Shown here in pieces: positions 1-6,197 of a stretch of 10,908 nt of DNA. The position numbers were made by a program, and so were the translations under genes. The first letter of the stretch is position 1. Each line of letters opens with the position of its first letter. Location: NCBI GenBank assembly GCA_047632015.1, contig JBLIBC010000066.1:1-10908 (forward strand), written 5' to 3'. The stretch is from JBLIAZ01 sp047632015. Lineage in GTDB: Bacteria > Bacteroidota > Bacteroidia > Flavobacteriales_C > GCA-002722245. A model generated the notes under the pieces. It did no database searches, was not told where the DNA came from, and was given only the letters and a program-made list of their open reading frames with translations.

Positions 1-1
1 A

Positions 2-1525
2 GGTAAAACAAAAGTAAATAACCCAAGTAAAGTTTTTGGCAGTAAAAAACGTCCAAACATCTTGTTTGTGATGACTGATGATCATTCAAGACATGCTATC
101 AGCGCATATGGAAGTAAGCTAGTTAAAACTCCAAACATTGATTACTTGGCAAACAATGGAGTGCTTTTTAATAACTGTGCCGTAACAAACTCCATTTGCG
201 GACCAAGTCGTGCAGTGGCATTGACAGGGAAGTACAGTCACATTAATGGGTTTAAGGACAACAGGTCACATTTTGATGGGAGTCAGCAAACTTTTCCTAA
301 AATGTTGCAAAAAGCAGGTTATCATACTATGATGGTAGGGAAATGGCATTTGCATTCCACACCTGAAGGATTCGATTACTGGAACATCTTAATTGGGCAA
401 GGTCAGTATTACAAACCAAAAATGATAGAGAACGGTGATACGTCAGAGATCCCAGGATACGTGACTGACGTAGTTACAGACATATCGATTGAGAAGCTTG
501 CTGAAAGAGACCAGAGTAAACCTTTTTGTCTTATGTATCATCAGAAAGCTCCACATAGGAACTGGATGCCCAACGTAAAACACTTGGATTTGTACAAAGG
601 AGATACCTTACCAATACCTGATAATTTTTTTGATGCTTATGAAAACAGATCAAGGGCTGCGAAAGAACAAGATTTGGAGGTTAAAGACATGTTTATGTCG
701 TTTGACATGAAGTTAGATCCAAATACTTTTGCGGATTCCACCGAAACTGGAACTGGTGGGAATACTAAATGGGATGCAATTAAAAGTTGGAAATATTCCT
801 ATAACCGGATGAGTGCTGAGCAAAAGGAAGAATGGGATAAATATTATAAGCCAATGTCAGAAGAGTTTTATAAGTCAAGCTATTCTGAAAAAGAATTGGC
901 TGAATGGAAGTATCAAAGGTATATCAAGGATTATTTGAGGTGCATTGTTTCGGTAGATGAAAATTTGGGACGCATGATTGAGTACCTTAAAAAAACAGGG
1001 GAGTGGGAGAATACTTTAGTGATTTATACCTCTGACCAAGGGTTCTTTTTAGGAGAGCATGGGTGGTATGATAAAAGATTCATGTATGAAGAGTCTTTAA
1101 TAACACCTTTCATCATGAAATTGCCTAATAGTGATTCCTCTATGGTGAACAACGACTTGGTGATGAACTTGGATTTTGCACCAACCATTTTAGATTATGC
1201 TGGAGTGAAAGTACCTGATGACATGCAAGGGGAATCACTAAAGCCAGTTGTGGAAGGGAAAATATTTAAAAGAAAAGGTCAGTACTACCACTACTATGAG
1301 TTTCCTTACGGGTGGCATTTGGTGAAAAAGCACTACGGGGTGAGAACAGCTACAGATAAGTTGATCCATTATTACAGTGATTCAAATGAATGGGAAATGT
1401 TTGATTTAAAAAGTGATCCTCATGAAATGAATAATATTTACGGCCAATCAAAGCACAAAGCCAAACAAAAGGAGCTTCACAAATTACTGGATGAATTACG
1501 AGCTAAGTACAAAGAGGAAAAGTAA
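2..1525 (+). CDS. S1-family sulfatase, 5' end outside window (GlcNAc-6-sulfatase-like)
   Basis: The reading frame is open from base 2 with no stop and no convincing start. The first visible residues (GKTKVNNPSK, then KRPNILFVMTDDH) run straight into the conserved sulfatase N-terminal strand, so the TTG at 62 is not the start. A signal peptide probably lies upstream, outside the window. The formylglycine motif CGPSR is at 197-211, so this is a Cys-type sulfatase that needs a formylglycine-generating enzyme. Metal ligands are the TDD near 74-82 and SDQG near 1031-1042. The GKWHLH lysine is at 341-343. The C-terminal part (about 1340-1443, ending in WEMFDLKSDPHEMNNIYG) looks like the usual DUF4976 cap. 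The HAISAYG and TNSICGPSRA segments recall the S1_11 group (N-acetylglucosamine-6-O-sulfatases such as Bacteroides BT4656). Hydrolysis of a sulfate ester on an external glycan is therefore inferred, but the exact substrate is not shown. No other glycan-degradation gene is visible nearby. Confidence 0.93.
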   Translation, partial: GKTKVNNPSKVFGSKKRPNILFVMTDDHSRHAISAYGSKLVKTPNIDYLANNGVLFNNCAVTNSICGPSRAVALTGKYSHINGFKDNRSHFDGSQQTFPKMLQKAGYHTMMVGKWHLHSTPEGFDYWNILIGQGQYYKPKMIENGDTSEIPGYVTDVVTDISIEKLAERDQSKPFCLMYHQKAPHRNWMPNVKHLDLYKGDTLPIPDNFFDAYENRSRAAKEQDLEVKDMFMSFDMKLDPNTFADSTETGTGGNTKWDAIKSWKYSYNRMSAEQKEEWDKYYKPMSEEFYKSSYSEKELAEWKYQRYIKDYLRCIVSVDENLGRMIEYLKKTGEWENTLVIYTSDQGFFLGEHGWYDKRFMYEESLITPFIMKLPNSDSSMVNNDLVMNLDFAPTILDYAGVKVPDDMQGESLKPVVEGKIFKRKGQYYHYYEFPYGWHLVKKHYGVRTATDKLIHYYSDSNEWEMFDLKSDPHEMNNIYGQSKHKAKQKELHKLLDELRAKYKEEK

Positions 1526-1568
1526 TGTAGACATGGTGTTAGTGGATTAAGTGTTGCTTGTCTTTCTT

Positions 1569-1712
1569 TTACCAGCCGGCCTTGTAATCGGAGTCTACAA
1601 AATAGATTTTTTTAGCTGCTTTGTAATCAGCATCAACTGACTGAGTATACTTTTGTGCGTTGCTATATAGGCAGGTTACCACAAGGATTATCATTAATGC
1701 GAATTTTTTCAT
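1569..1712 (-). CDS. Tiny secreted septoil-knot-like peptide, tail cut by an in-frame stop
   Basis: This is a 47-residue protein starting with ATG at 1712. It has a clear signal peptide (MKKFALMIILVV..., cleavage likely after SNAQ, residue 20). The 27-residue mature part holds two copies of one motif: SVDADYKA (residues 25-32), then IYFVDSDYKAGW (36-47). This [V/F]-D-x-[D/E]-Y-x-A repeat, with a final AGW, is what I recall for the Bacteroidota DUF6150 / '7(1) septoil knot' proteins, which normally carry more repeats. That assignment is from memory and not from a search. The stop is TAA directly after AGW. In the same frame beyond it come KKDKQHLIH and a second stop at 1539-1541. This resembles the usual family ending (AGW followed by a Lys-rich ...KxHLxY tail), so a nonsense change may have removed the tail. 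It converges on the sulfatase 3' end. The function of the family is not known to me. Confidence 0.6.
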   Translation of the reverse strand: MKKFALMIILVVTCLYSNAQKYTQSVDADYKAAKKIYFVDSDYKAGW

Positions 1713-1730
1713 GATTCAATTTGCTTAAAA

Positions 1731-1762
1731 AAAATATAATAGCTGATTTTTGAGGATATCAA
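1731..1762 (-). promoter_or_regulatory. Possible Bacteroidota-type promoter for the small secreted peptide
   Basis: Read on the - strand, TTG (1762-1760) is followed after 21 bases by TATATTTT (1738-1731). This is one mismatch from the TAnnTTTG -7 consensus. It would start transcription about 13 bases before the ATG at 1712. The A+T-rich setting makes a chance match possible. Confidence 0.3.
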
Positions 1763-1835
1763 TTGGATTACAAACTAGCAAGGATGTTTTGCCTGTTTAT
1801 AAGGTAATCACTTGAAATCCATCAACGTTAGATTT

Positions 1836-2432
1836 TTATACGTTCTTAAAAACCCAGAACATTTCACTAGCAATTTGCATGGAGCGTTCGTCGTACATGA
1901 TTTCTTCGAGGCGTGTGTCATCGTACTTTTTTGGGTCTTCGTAGCGAATAGGTAATCTTGCTTTGGCACTTGGTATAACTGGGCAGTTTTCGTTAGCATC
2001 GGCACAAGTCATGATGACTGCGAAATCTTTTGTCGGACTGGACTTGTCACTAAATAGTTTTGAAAAACAAAGAACAGGAGGAGAGTCTTTACTGTACGTA
2101 ATCAAGTACTTAGGGTTTTCAACTCCTGATGAATTAACAATTAATCCAAAACGTTTCAAGGATTCAACTGTCCTTTCATTACAAGCTGTTACTTCCACGC
2201 CTGCTGAATAACATTTGGCTTTAACCCCAAAGTGATTGGCAGCGATTTGCGCCCAAACTTGGGAAAATTGACTGCGTCTGGAATTATGTGTGCAAATGAA
2301 GTTTAATTGAGTTAGCTCCTTGTTTATTTGAGTGCCAATAATGTAATCAATAAGAGGTGCCAGGACCCGTTTTCGATCCTCAGGTACAGTGGTGCTTTTA
2401 ATATTTTCAATTAAGTCTTGGATGTGCAGCAT
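1836..2432 (-). CDS. arsC: Thioredoxin-type arsenate reductase / low-Mr tyrosine phosphatase fold
   Basis: This 198-residue protein would reduce arsenate to arsenite in the cytoplasm. After a helical N-terminal extension (about residues 1-40), the phosphate-binding loop CTHNSRRS gives the C-x5-R signature with nucleophile C47 and R53. The segment TCADANENCPVIP supplies C143 and C150, seven residues apart, matching the Cys82/Cys89 redox pair of staphylococcal pI258 ArsC. The YEDP at 164-167 fits the conserved acid of the family. All three cysteines of the relay are present, so I favour arsenate reductase over a plain protein-tyrosine phosphatase. Many databases label the Bacteroidota version only as a low-Mr phosphatase. 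It is the last gene of the arsR operon, 18 bases after the DUF6428 gene. No arsenite permease gene follows, which is unusual. Confidence 0.88.
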   Translation of the reverse strand: MLHIQDLIENIKSTTVPEDRKRVLAPLIDYIIGTQINKELTQLNFICTHNSRRSQFSQVWAQIAANHFGVKAKCYSAGVEVTACNERTVESLKRFGLIVNSSGVENPKYLITYSKDSPPVLCFSKLFSDKSSPTKDFAVIMTCADANENCPVIPSAKARLPIRYEDPKKYDDTRLEEIMYDERSMQIASEMFWVFKNV

Positions 2433-2450
2433 AAAGCAAAATTAGTTGTT

Positions 2451-2945
2451 TTAACAACATCCACCGCCTGGAGTGCAACAAGATTCCTCTTGTTTTTCCG
2501 AGCTTCCAAAATTAACTAGTTGTTTTTTTTGTTTAGTGCTTTCTTTGTCTGCTGGTACTCCACAATTATCTTTAGCTAAGCAATCTGTTTTTAAGTTAGT
2601 AAGCGTGAACCCACCGTCATTTGTTTTGATTCCAAATTTTTGAATTGTATTCCCTTGATATTCTACTTCGATCTCAACATCAGGTAAATTCAATTTATCT
2701 TGAGATAATGTGATGATGTTTGTCAACTTTTCAGGGTGTAACCGATGGTCATAATCATTTGCTTCCCATAATTGGAAATTTACTTTTTGTTCCTGTCGAA
2801 GAACTCCTCCACAATCGATAAAGGTTTTGTTAATTAAGCCAATTTCAGTCACGTGAAAGTGTGAAGGAACTAGGGTTCCGTCTGGTAACTTGATTAGCAA
2901 TTGTGCTGTTTTTGATAGTGATTTCTTAAATTCTGATAATTTCAT
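2451..2945 (-). CDS. DUF6428 family protein with Cys-rich C-terminal tail
   Basis: This 164-residue protein matches, by recalled sequence pattern, the DUF6428 family found in Bacteroidota arsenic operons. The conserved core holds PSHFHVTE (residues 27-34), FIDCGG (42-47), FQLWEANDYDHRL (57-69), EVEYQG (93-98) and CLAKDNCG (122-129). A charged linker (131-153) then leads to the end SCCTPGGGCC. Cysteines are C45, C122, C128, C156, C157, C163 and C164. No signal peptide or membrane segment is visible, so it should be cytoplasmic. Sitting between arsR and arsC, with gaps of 23 and 18 bases, and ending in two vicinal Cys pairs, it is a good candidate for binding or passing on As(III) or another soft metal. 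That role is inference; the family has no function established to my knowledge. Confidence 0.8.
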   Translation of the reverse strand: MKLSEFKKSLSKTAQLLIKLPDGTLVPSHFHVTEIGLINKTFIDCGGVLRQEQKVNFQLWEANDYDHRLHPEKLTNIITLSQDKLNLPDVEIEVEYQGNTIQKFGIKTNDGGFTLTNLKTDCLAKDNCGVPADKESTKQKKQLVNFGSSEKQEESCCTPGGGCC

Positions 2946-2968
2946 GATAATGTGTTTTAGAAGTTAAT

Positions 2969-3295
2969 TTAGCAACATGATGAGTTGTCAATAGCAGTTG
3001 AAATGTTGTTTACTTGTTCCACTGCTTTAAGCCATGTTTTTTCATTTATGCAATAACAAATATTTTTCCCTTCAATATTTCCTTTGATAAGACCTACTCT
3101 TTTTAATTCTGATAAATGTCGTGAAATAGTAGGTTGGGCAAGAGGTAGTTTGTCCACAATATCGTTACATATACAGCTGTTTTGTTCAGCTAAGTGCATC
3201 ATTATTGATAACCTAGCAGGATGACCTATAGCTTTAAATACCTCCGCCATGTCGTTGGTGGATTTACTAAATCCTTTTGTTTTTGTTATTCCCAT
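2969..3295 (-). CDS. arsR: ArsR/SmtB-family winged-helix repressor
   Basis: This 108-residue transcriptional repressor heads the arsenic operon. The winged-helix core runs from EVFKAIGHPARLSIMMHL (residues 18-35) to the recognition helix QPTISRHLSELKRVGLI (54-70), and the wing follows (IEGKNICYCIN). The sensor helix carries C41-I-C43 (SCICNDI), close to the CVC of the classical As(III)-sensing ArsR. Two further cysteines sit at 80 and 82, and the protein ends in SSCC. Metalloid release from DNA through these thiols is expected from the family. The ATG at 3295 gives a 15-residue lead before a second Met (M16, MAEVFK). The longer start is chosen because the frame is well formed, but an imperfect palindrome lies exactly on that start codon. 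The gene is 60 bases downstream of the glutathione peroxidase gene on the same strand. Confidence 0.92.
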   Translation of the reverse strand: MGITKTKGFSKSTNDMAEVFKAIGHPARLSIMMHLAEQNSCICNDIVDKLPLAQPTISRHLSELKRVGLIKGNIEGKNICYCINEKTWLKAVEQVNNISTAIDNSSCC

Positions 3296-3314
3296 ATTGC
3301 AATATTAGAATATG
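3293..3314. promoter_or_regulatory. Candidate ArsR operator overlapping the arsR start codon
   Basis: This is a 22-base imperfect palindrome. Its outer half-sites are CATATT and AATATG, with a central AATATT, separated by gc and ag. Eighteen of 22 positions are symmetric. Within it, 3294-3305 (ATATTGCAATAT) is a perfect 12-base palindrome. It covers the arsR ATG and the 19 bases before it. The location and A+T-rich dyad form fit an autoregulatory ArsR/SmtB site, but dyads are common in A+T-rich DNA and no second copy was found in the window. Confidence 0.45.
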
Positions 3315-3355
3315 TTATTGTAAAACACAAGAAAAAATTACAAAAAAAAATCAAC

Positions 3356-3904
3356 TTATTTTAAGTGTTTTGTGATTTTTGAGCTGGTAGGGGATGTGAC
3401 AGAATACCAATAGTCAATGAACCCTCCTTGCTTGTCCACTAGGTATTTTTGAAAGTTCCACTTCACGGTAGAGCTTTTTGAGCCATTCAAGTCTTTACTT
3501 GTTAACCAAGAGTATATAGGGTGTTGGTTTTCACCTTTTACTTCAATTTTAGCGGACATCAAAAAATCTACTCCATAGTTTTTTTGACAAAAGGTTTTGA
3601 TTTCTGACTCACTGCCTGATTCCTGGCTTCCAAATTGGTTACAGGGAAATCCAATGATAACGAGGTCGTCCTTGTGCGATTCATGAAGTTTTTGAAGTTC
3701 TTTATATTGAGAAGTAAAACCGCATTTAGAGGCTACATTTACAAACAGTATTTTTTTTCCTTTAAAAGTGCTCAGATGTATTGTGTCTCCTTCAAGAGAA
3801 ATAAATTGTAAATCATAAATACTTTTTGAAGTTGAATCGTTTGATGTCATGGAGGAGGTTATTATTGTCAAAGTTACTGCTGTGATAAAAGCAAGGTATT
3901 TCAT
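3356..3904 (-). CDS. Exported Cys-type glutathione peroxidase (probably thioredoxin-dependent)
   Basis: This 182-residue protein would reduce hydrogen peroxide or lipid hydroperoxides. It has a hydrophobic N-terminus (residues 1 to about 20, MKYLAFITAVTLTIITSSM) that looks like a signal peptide without a lipobox Cys, so it is probably periplasmic. The catalytic tetrad is visible: C61 (NVASKCGFTSQY), Q94 (FGSQES, after FPCNQF), W149 and N150 (VKWNFQKYLV). C106 in FCQKNYGV sits where yeast Gpx3 has its resolving Cys82, so a two-Cys, thioredoxin-type mechanism is likely rather than glutathione. The ATG at 3904 gives the full signal sequence. It lies 60 bases upstream of arsR on the same strand. 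Whether the two share a transcript cannot be told, and I found no terminator between them. Confidence 0.92.
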   Translation of the reverse strand: MKYLAFITAVTLTIITSSMTSNDSTSKSIYDLQFISLEGDTIHLSTFKGKKILFVNVASKCGFTSQYKELQKLHESHKDDLVIIGFPCNQFGSQESGSESEIKTFCQKNYGVDFLMSAKIEVKGENQHPIYSWLTSKDLNGSKSSTVKWNFQKYLVDKQGGFIDYWYSVTSPTSSKITKHLK

Positions 3905-3920
3905 GCAGTAAAAGTACTAA

Positions 3921-3949
3921 TTGCTGACTAACAAGTGAAGTTATATTTG
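3921..3949 (+). promoter_or_regulatory. Bacteroidota-type promoter reading into the 3905-4245 gap
   Basis: TTG at 3921-3923 is followed after 18 bases by TATATTTG at 3942-3949, a full match to TAnnTTTG with a near-ideal spacer. It points right, into a region with no annotated-type gene on the + strand and away from the glutathione peroxidase gene. It would serve the small ORF at 4007-4243, with a leader of about 50 bases. Confidence 0.42.
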
Positions 3950-4006
3950 TTAAAAGGTTTCGTACGTACTTAAAAAGTTTGAAAAAACTATGTTGTAGCT
4001 TTGAAG

Positions 4007-4243
4007 ATGAAAGATTTTAAATTACTTACTTTATTTTACTATTTTCCGGCGTGGCTACTTCGTAAACCATTATCAATGCTGAAGGATAGATTTTACTTTG
4101 TTGTAGTGGTTAAGGGTAGTTTTTGGGTTGATAATTATATTAGTTTACTGCTTGTTTCCAGTGTCCGAATGGACAGCAAACCTCCTAGTTCAATAGGTGA
4201 GTATGATTGGGATTTTAGGACAGGTATAGGCGTTACTCGCTAA
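4007..4243 (+). CDS. Possible small gene or barrel-protein relic in a 341-base gap
   Basis: The stretch 3905-4245 contains no clear gene. The only candidate is this 78-codon ORF (ATG 4007; a TTG at 4001 would add two residues). The N-terminal half is hydrophobic and aromatic (LLTLFYYFPAWLL). The C-terminal half (VDNYISLLLVSSVRMDSKPPSSIGEYDWDFRTGIGVTR, given here as split segments: DNYISLLLVSSVR, MDSKPPSSIGEYDW, DFRTGIGVTR) has the strand-turn-strand look and near-terminal TGIGVT of an outer-membrane beta-barrel end such as DUF481 or DUF3078. A consensus promoter lies upstream and a hairpin with a T-run begins at its stop codon. It could be a real orphan gene, the relic of a longer barrel gene, or chance. 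The protein as a whole is not recognised. Confidence 0.28.
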   Translation: MKDFKLLTLFYYFPAWLLRKPLSMLKDRFYFVVVVKGSFWVDNYISLLLVSSVRMDSKPPSSIGEYDWDFRTGIGVTR

Positions 4244-4266
4244 GCTTACTTTTGTGAAGCTTTTTT
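4242..4266 (+). terminator. Hairpin plus T-run at the end of the small + strand ORF
   Basis: AAGCTTAC (4242-4249) pairs with GT, one bulged g, then AAGCTT (4254-4262) around a TTTT loop. The T-run at 4261-4266 follows. The T-run lies on the + strand only, so it would end transcripts coming from the left. It overlaps the last codons of the convergent M16 peptidase gene. The stem is short and A+T-rich, so termination is only plausible. Confidence 0.35.
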
Positions 4267-5490
4267 GTAGGAAAGAAAATTGCATTTATTCTCCGTCAAA
4301 TGTGATTTAGCATATTCAAGGATTTCTTGTTCCGTGACAGATTGTAATATAGATATTGTGTTGTTCACATCTGATAATTTTCCACTACCATGAAAGAAAG
4401 CAAGCTTCATGGCTTTGCTTAATATTTGCATTTCAGAATAGACTTCAGCAGTGATTTTTTTATTGATCACTTTCAATAACTCATTCTTAAAAAGACCTTT
4501 GCTTACCAGCAGATTGATTTCATTCCAGATAGCATCTTCGGCTTGTTTCATTAAAACTCCAGGGCTTAGTGTTCCGGTAATCAAAAGAAGGCCTGGTTCA
4601 TTTTCTCCAGTTAAGTATGCTGATACATCACCAAATAATTGCTGTTCTTTGACTAAACTATAGTAAAACCTGCTGCTGCTTCCTCCTGATAATACATCAG
4701 TTAACAAGTCTGCAATCTGAAATAACCTGCTGTTTTTTTCCTCTACAGGGAAGGCCATGTACAAAGCGTCGAAAGGAACATTTGCTTCCATCGACGAAAC
4801 CCTTTTTTTAGTTTGAGGAAGTTCGAATTCGTAGGATCTCTTTTTTATCGCTGCTTTAGGCTTGGACTCAAAATATTTGGCCACCAGTTTTTTACATTCT
4901 TCAATAGATGTATTTCCTGAAATACTAAGAACGCAGTTGTTTGGACTATAGAATTGTTGGTAAAAAGCATTCGCATCCTCCAATGAGGTAGATTCAATTT
5001 GCTCAATAGACTTACCAATGGTAGGCCATTGATATGGGTGTTTTTTATAACATAATGGTCTTAATTGTAGCCAAACGTCACCGTAAGGTTGATTAAAATA
5101 CCTTTGTTTAAATTCTTCGATTACCACTTTTTTTTGAACGTCAAGGCTGTTTTGATCCAGGTTTAAATCGTTCATTCTGTCTGACTCTAGCCATAAAGCT
5201 AGTTCAAGGTTTTCCTTAGGTAAGGTGATGTAGTAATTAGTGATGTCGTTACTGGTGAAAGCGTTGTTCTCACCACCAGCGTTTTGAACCAATTCGTCGT
5301 AGTTGGGTGCGTTTTTACTTCCTGAGAACATCAAGTGTTCGAATAAATGCGCTATTCCGGTAAGTTCAGGTTTTTCGTTTTTTGCTCCAACATTGTATAG
5401 TAAATTGACTACGACAAGTGGTGTGTTGGTGTCTTTATTTAAGACAACCTTAAGTCCGTTGCTTAGTTGCCATTCTTGGTAGTCAATCAT
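4246..5490 (-). CDS. M16-family zinc metallopeptidase, single-domain pair
   Basis: This 414-residue protein is a pitrilysin/processing-peptidase type enzyme. The inverted zinc motif HLFEH (H48, E51, H52) is complete, and a distal Glu (E125 or E126, in VVIEEFKQR) supplies the third ligand. Together they indicate an active subunit. AFTSNDITNYY (77-87) and the C-terminal-domain segment GGSSSRFYYSLVKEQQL (about 270-286) are typical of the family's substrate-binding parts. No signal peptide is seen (it starts MIDYQEWQLSNGLKVVL), so it may act in the cytoplasm, whereas many Bacteroidota M16 enzymes are exported. Bacterial M16 proteins often work in pairs, one with the zinc motif and one with an Arg/Tyr site, but no partner is in the window. 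It follows the bifunctional nuclease gene after 8 bases, clearly in one operon. The substrate is unknown, with peptide clean-up the general guess. Confidence 0.93.
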   Translation of the reverse strand: MIDYQEWQLSNGLKVVLNKDTNTPLVVVNLLYNVGAKNEKPELTGIAHLFEHLMFSGSKNAPNYDELVQNAGGENNAFTSNDITNYYITLPKENLELALWLESDRMNDLNLDQNSLDVQKKVVIEEFKQRYFNQPYGDVWLQLRPLCYKKHPYQWPTIGKSIEQIESTSLEDANAFYQQFYSPNNCVLSISGNTSIEECKKLVAKYFESKPKAAIKKRSYEFELPQTKKRVSSMEANVPFDALYMAFPVEEKNSRLFQIADLLTDVLSGGSSSRFYYSLVKEQQLFGDVSAYLTGENEPGLLLITGTLSPGVLMKQAEDAIWNEINLLVSKGLFKNELLKVINKKITAEVYSEMQILSKAMKLAFFHGSGKLSDVNNTISILQSVTEQEILEYAKSHLTENKCNFLSYKKASQK

Positions 5491-5498
5491 GGTAGTGA

Positions 5499-6113
5499 CT
5501 AATTTTGGTTTCGCTTATTAAGCTCGTCTCTAAGTTTTGACGCTTGCTCGTAATCCTCATTGTCTAGAGCGGATTGCAGAGCAATTTCAAGTTCTTTGTT
5601 ACTTAAGTCACTAATGTTAGAGCTTTTTTTAGGACTTGTTTCTTCAAAAGGTATATCATCAGCTTCAAGTTCCTCAGGTTCGGTATTTAGCTCATCCATT
5701 CCTTCCTCTAAAATTATCCCAGCTGATGATAAAATGAACTCATAAGTTGAAATAGGGCAATTGAATCGCACCGCTAAAGCGATGGAGTCAGATGTTCTTG
5801 CATCAATTTCGTAAGATTTTCCATTTTGCTCACAAACTAGTTTGGCAAAGAAAATTCCTTCCACCAGGTTGTATATAATCACCTCTTTAATTTCAATATC
5901 AAAGGTAATAGCAAATGTTTTGAATAAATCGTGAGTAAGAGGTCGGCTAGGAGTCATGTTTTCCAGCTCAATAGCAATTGCTTGAGCTTCGAAACCTCCT
6001 ATGATTATTGGTAGTCGACGGTCACCGTTTTTTTCACCAAGAACCAGAGCGTACGCCCCAGATTGCGTTTGGCTGTATGATAATCCAATGATGTCTAATC
6101 CAATTTTTTTCAT
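5499..6113 (-). CDS. Bifunctional nuclease (DUF151) domain protein with UVR motif
   Basis: This 204-residue cytoplasmic protein has two parts. Residues 1 to about 135 are the BFN/DUF151 domain, with LPIIIGGFEAQAIAIEL (34-50), RPLTHDLF (57-64) and DARTSDSIALAVR (104-116). In plants and Thermotoga, proteins of this domain have been linked to nuclease activity, but the bacterial role is unsettled. An acidic linker (about 137-160) leads to a C-terminal UVR motif (about 170-203: KELEIALQSALDNEDYEQAS, then KLRDELNKR) of the UvrB/UvrC type, a short helical hairpin used for protein contacts. This two-part layout is common in Bacteroidota. It is the first gene of a unit with the M16 peptidase, with an 8-base gap. 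A TACCTTTG box lies 19 bases before the ATG. A link to DNA repair is suggested only by the UVR motif. Confidence 0.92.
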   Translation of the reverse strand: MKKIGLDIIGLSYSQTQSGAYALVLGEKNGDRRLPIIIGGFEAQAIAIELENMTPSRPLTHDLFKTFAITFDIEIKEVIIYNLVEGIFFAKLVCEQNGKSYEIDARTSDSIALAVRFNCPISTYEFILSSAGIILEEGMDELNTEPEELEADDIPFEETSPKKSSNISDLSNKELEIALQSALDNEDYEQASKLRDELNKRNQN

Positions 6114-6132
6114 GCCGTAAAAAAGCGAATGG

Positions 6133-6140
6133 CAAAGGTA
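6133..6140 (-). promoter_or_regulatory. -7 promoter box for the DUF151-M16 operon
   Basis: TACCTTTG on the - strand fully matches TAnnTTTG. It ends 19 bases before the ATG at 6113, leaving a leader of roughly 15 bases without a Shine-Dalgarno sequence. The expected TTG about 19-21 bases upstream is degenerate (only a T-rich stretch), so confidence rests on the -7 box and position. Confidence 0.42.
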
Positions 6141-6197
6141 GTTAATTTAAAGAAAAGAGAAAATAGTTTGTAGGCTTATCCGTCCTTGTTCAAAATT

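Noticed and set aside
62..64. TTG as the sulfatase start codon.
   Set aside because: The frame stays open upstream to base 2 and encodes KRPNI, the normal lead into the sulfatase core, so the gene is cut by the window edge.
1808..2005. A 65-codon - strand ORF overlapping the arsC 3' end.
   Set aside because: It is in another frame of the well-supported arsC gene, with no family features.
1963..2211. An 82-codon + strand ORF inside arsC.
   Set aside because: It is antisense to arsC, whose catalytic Cys residues are all intact; no promoter or family match is seen.
2437..2444. TAATTTTG box (- strand) just before arsC, with a GTTGT/ACAAC hairpin beside it.
   Set aside because: No TTG lies at a suitable distance, and arsC is tightly packed in the operon. 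An internal promoter is possible but not supported.
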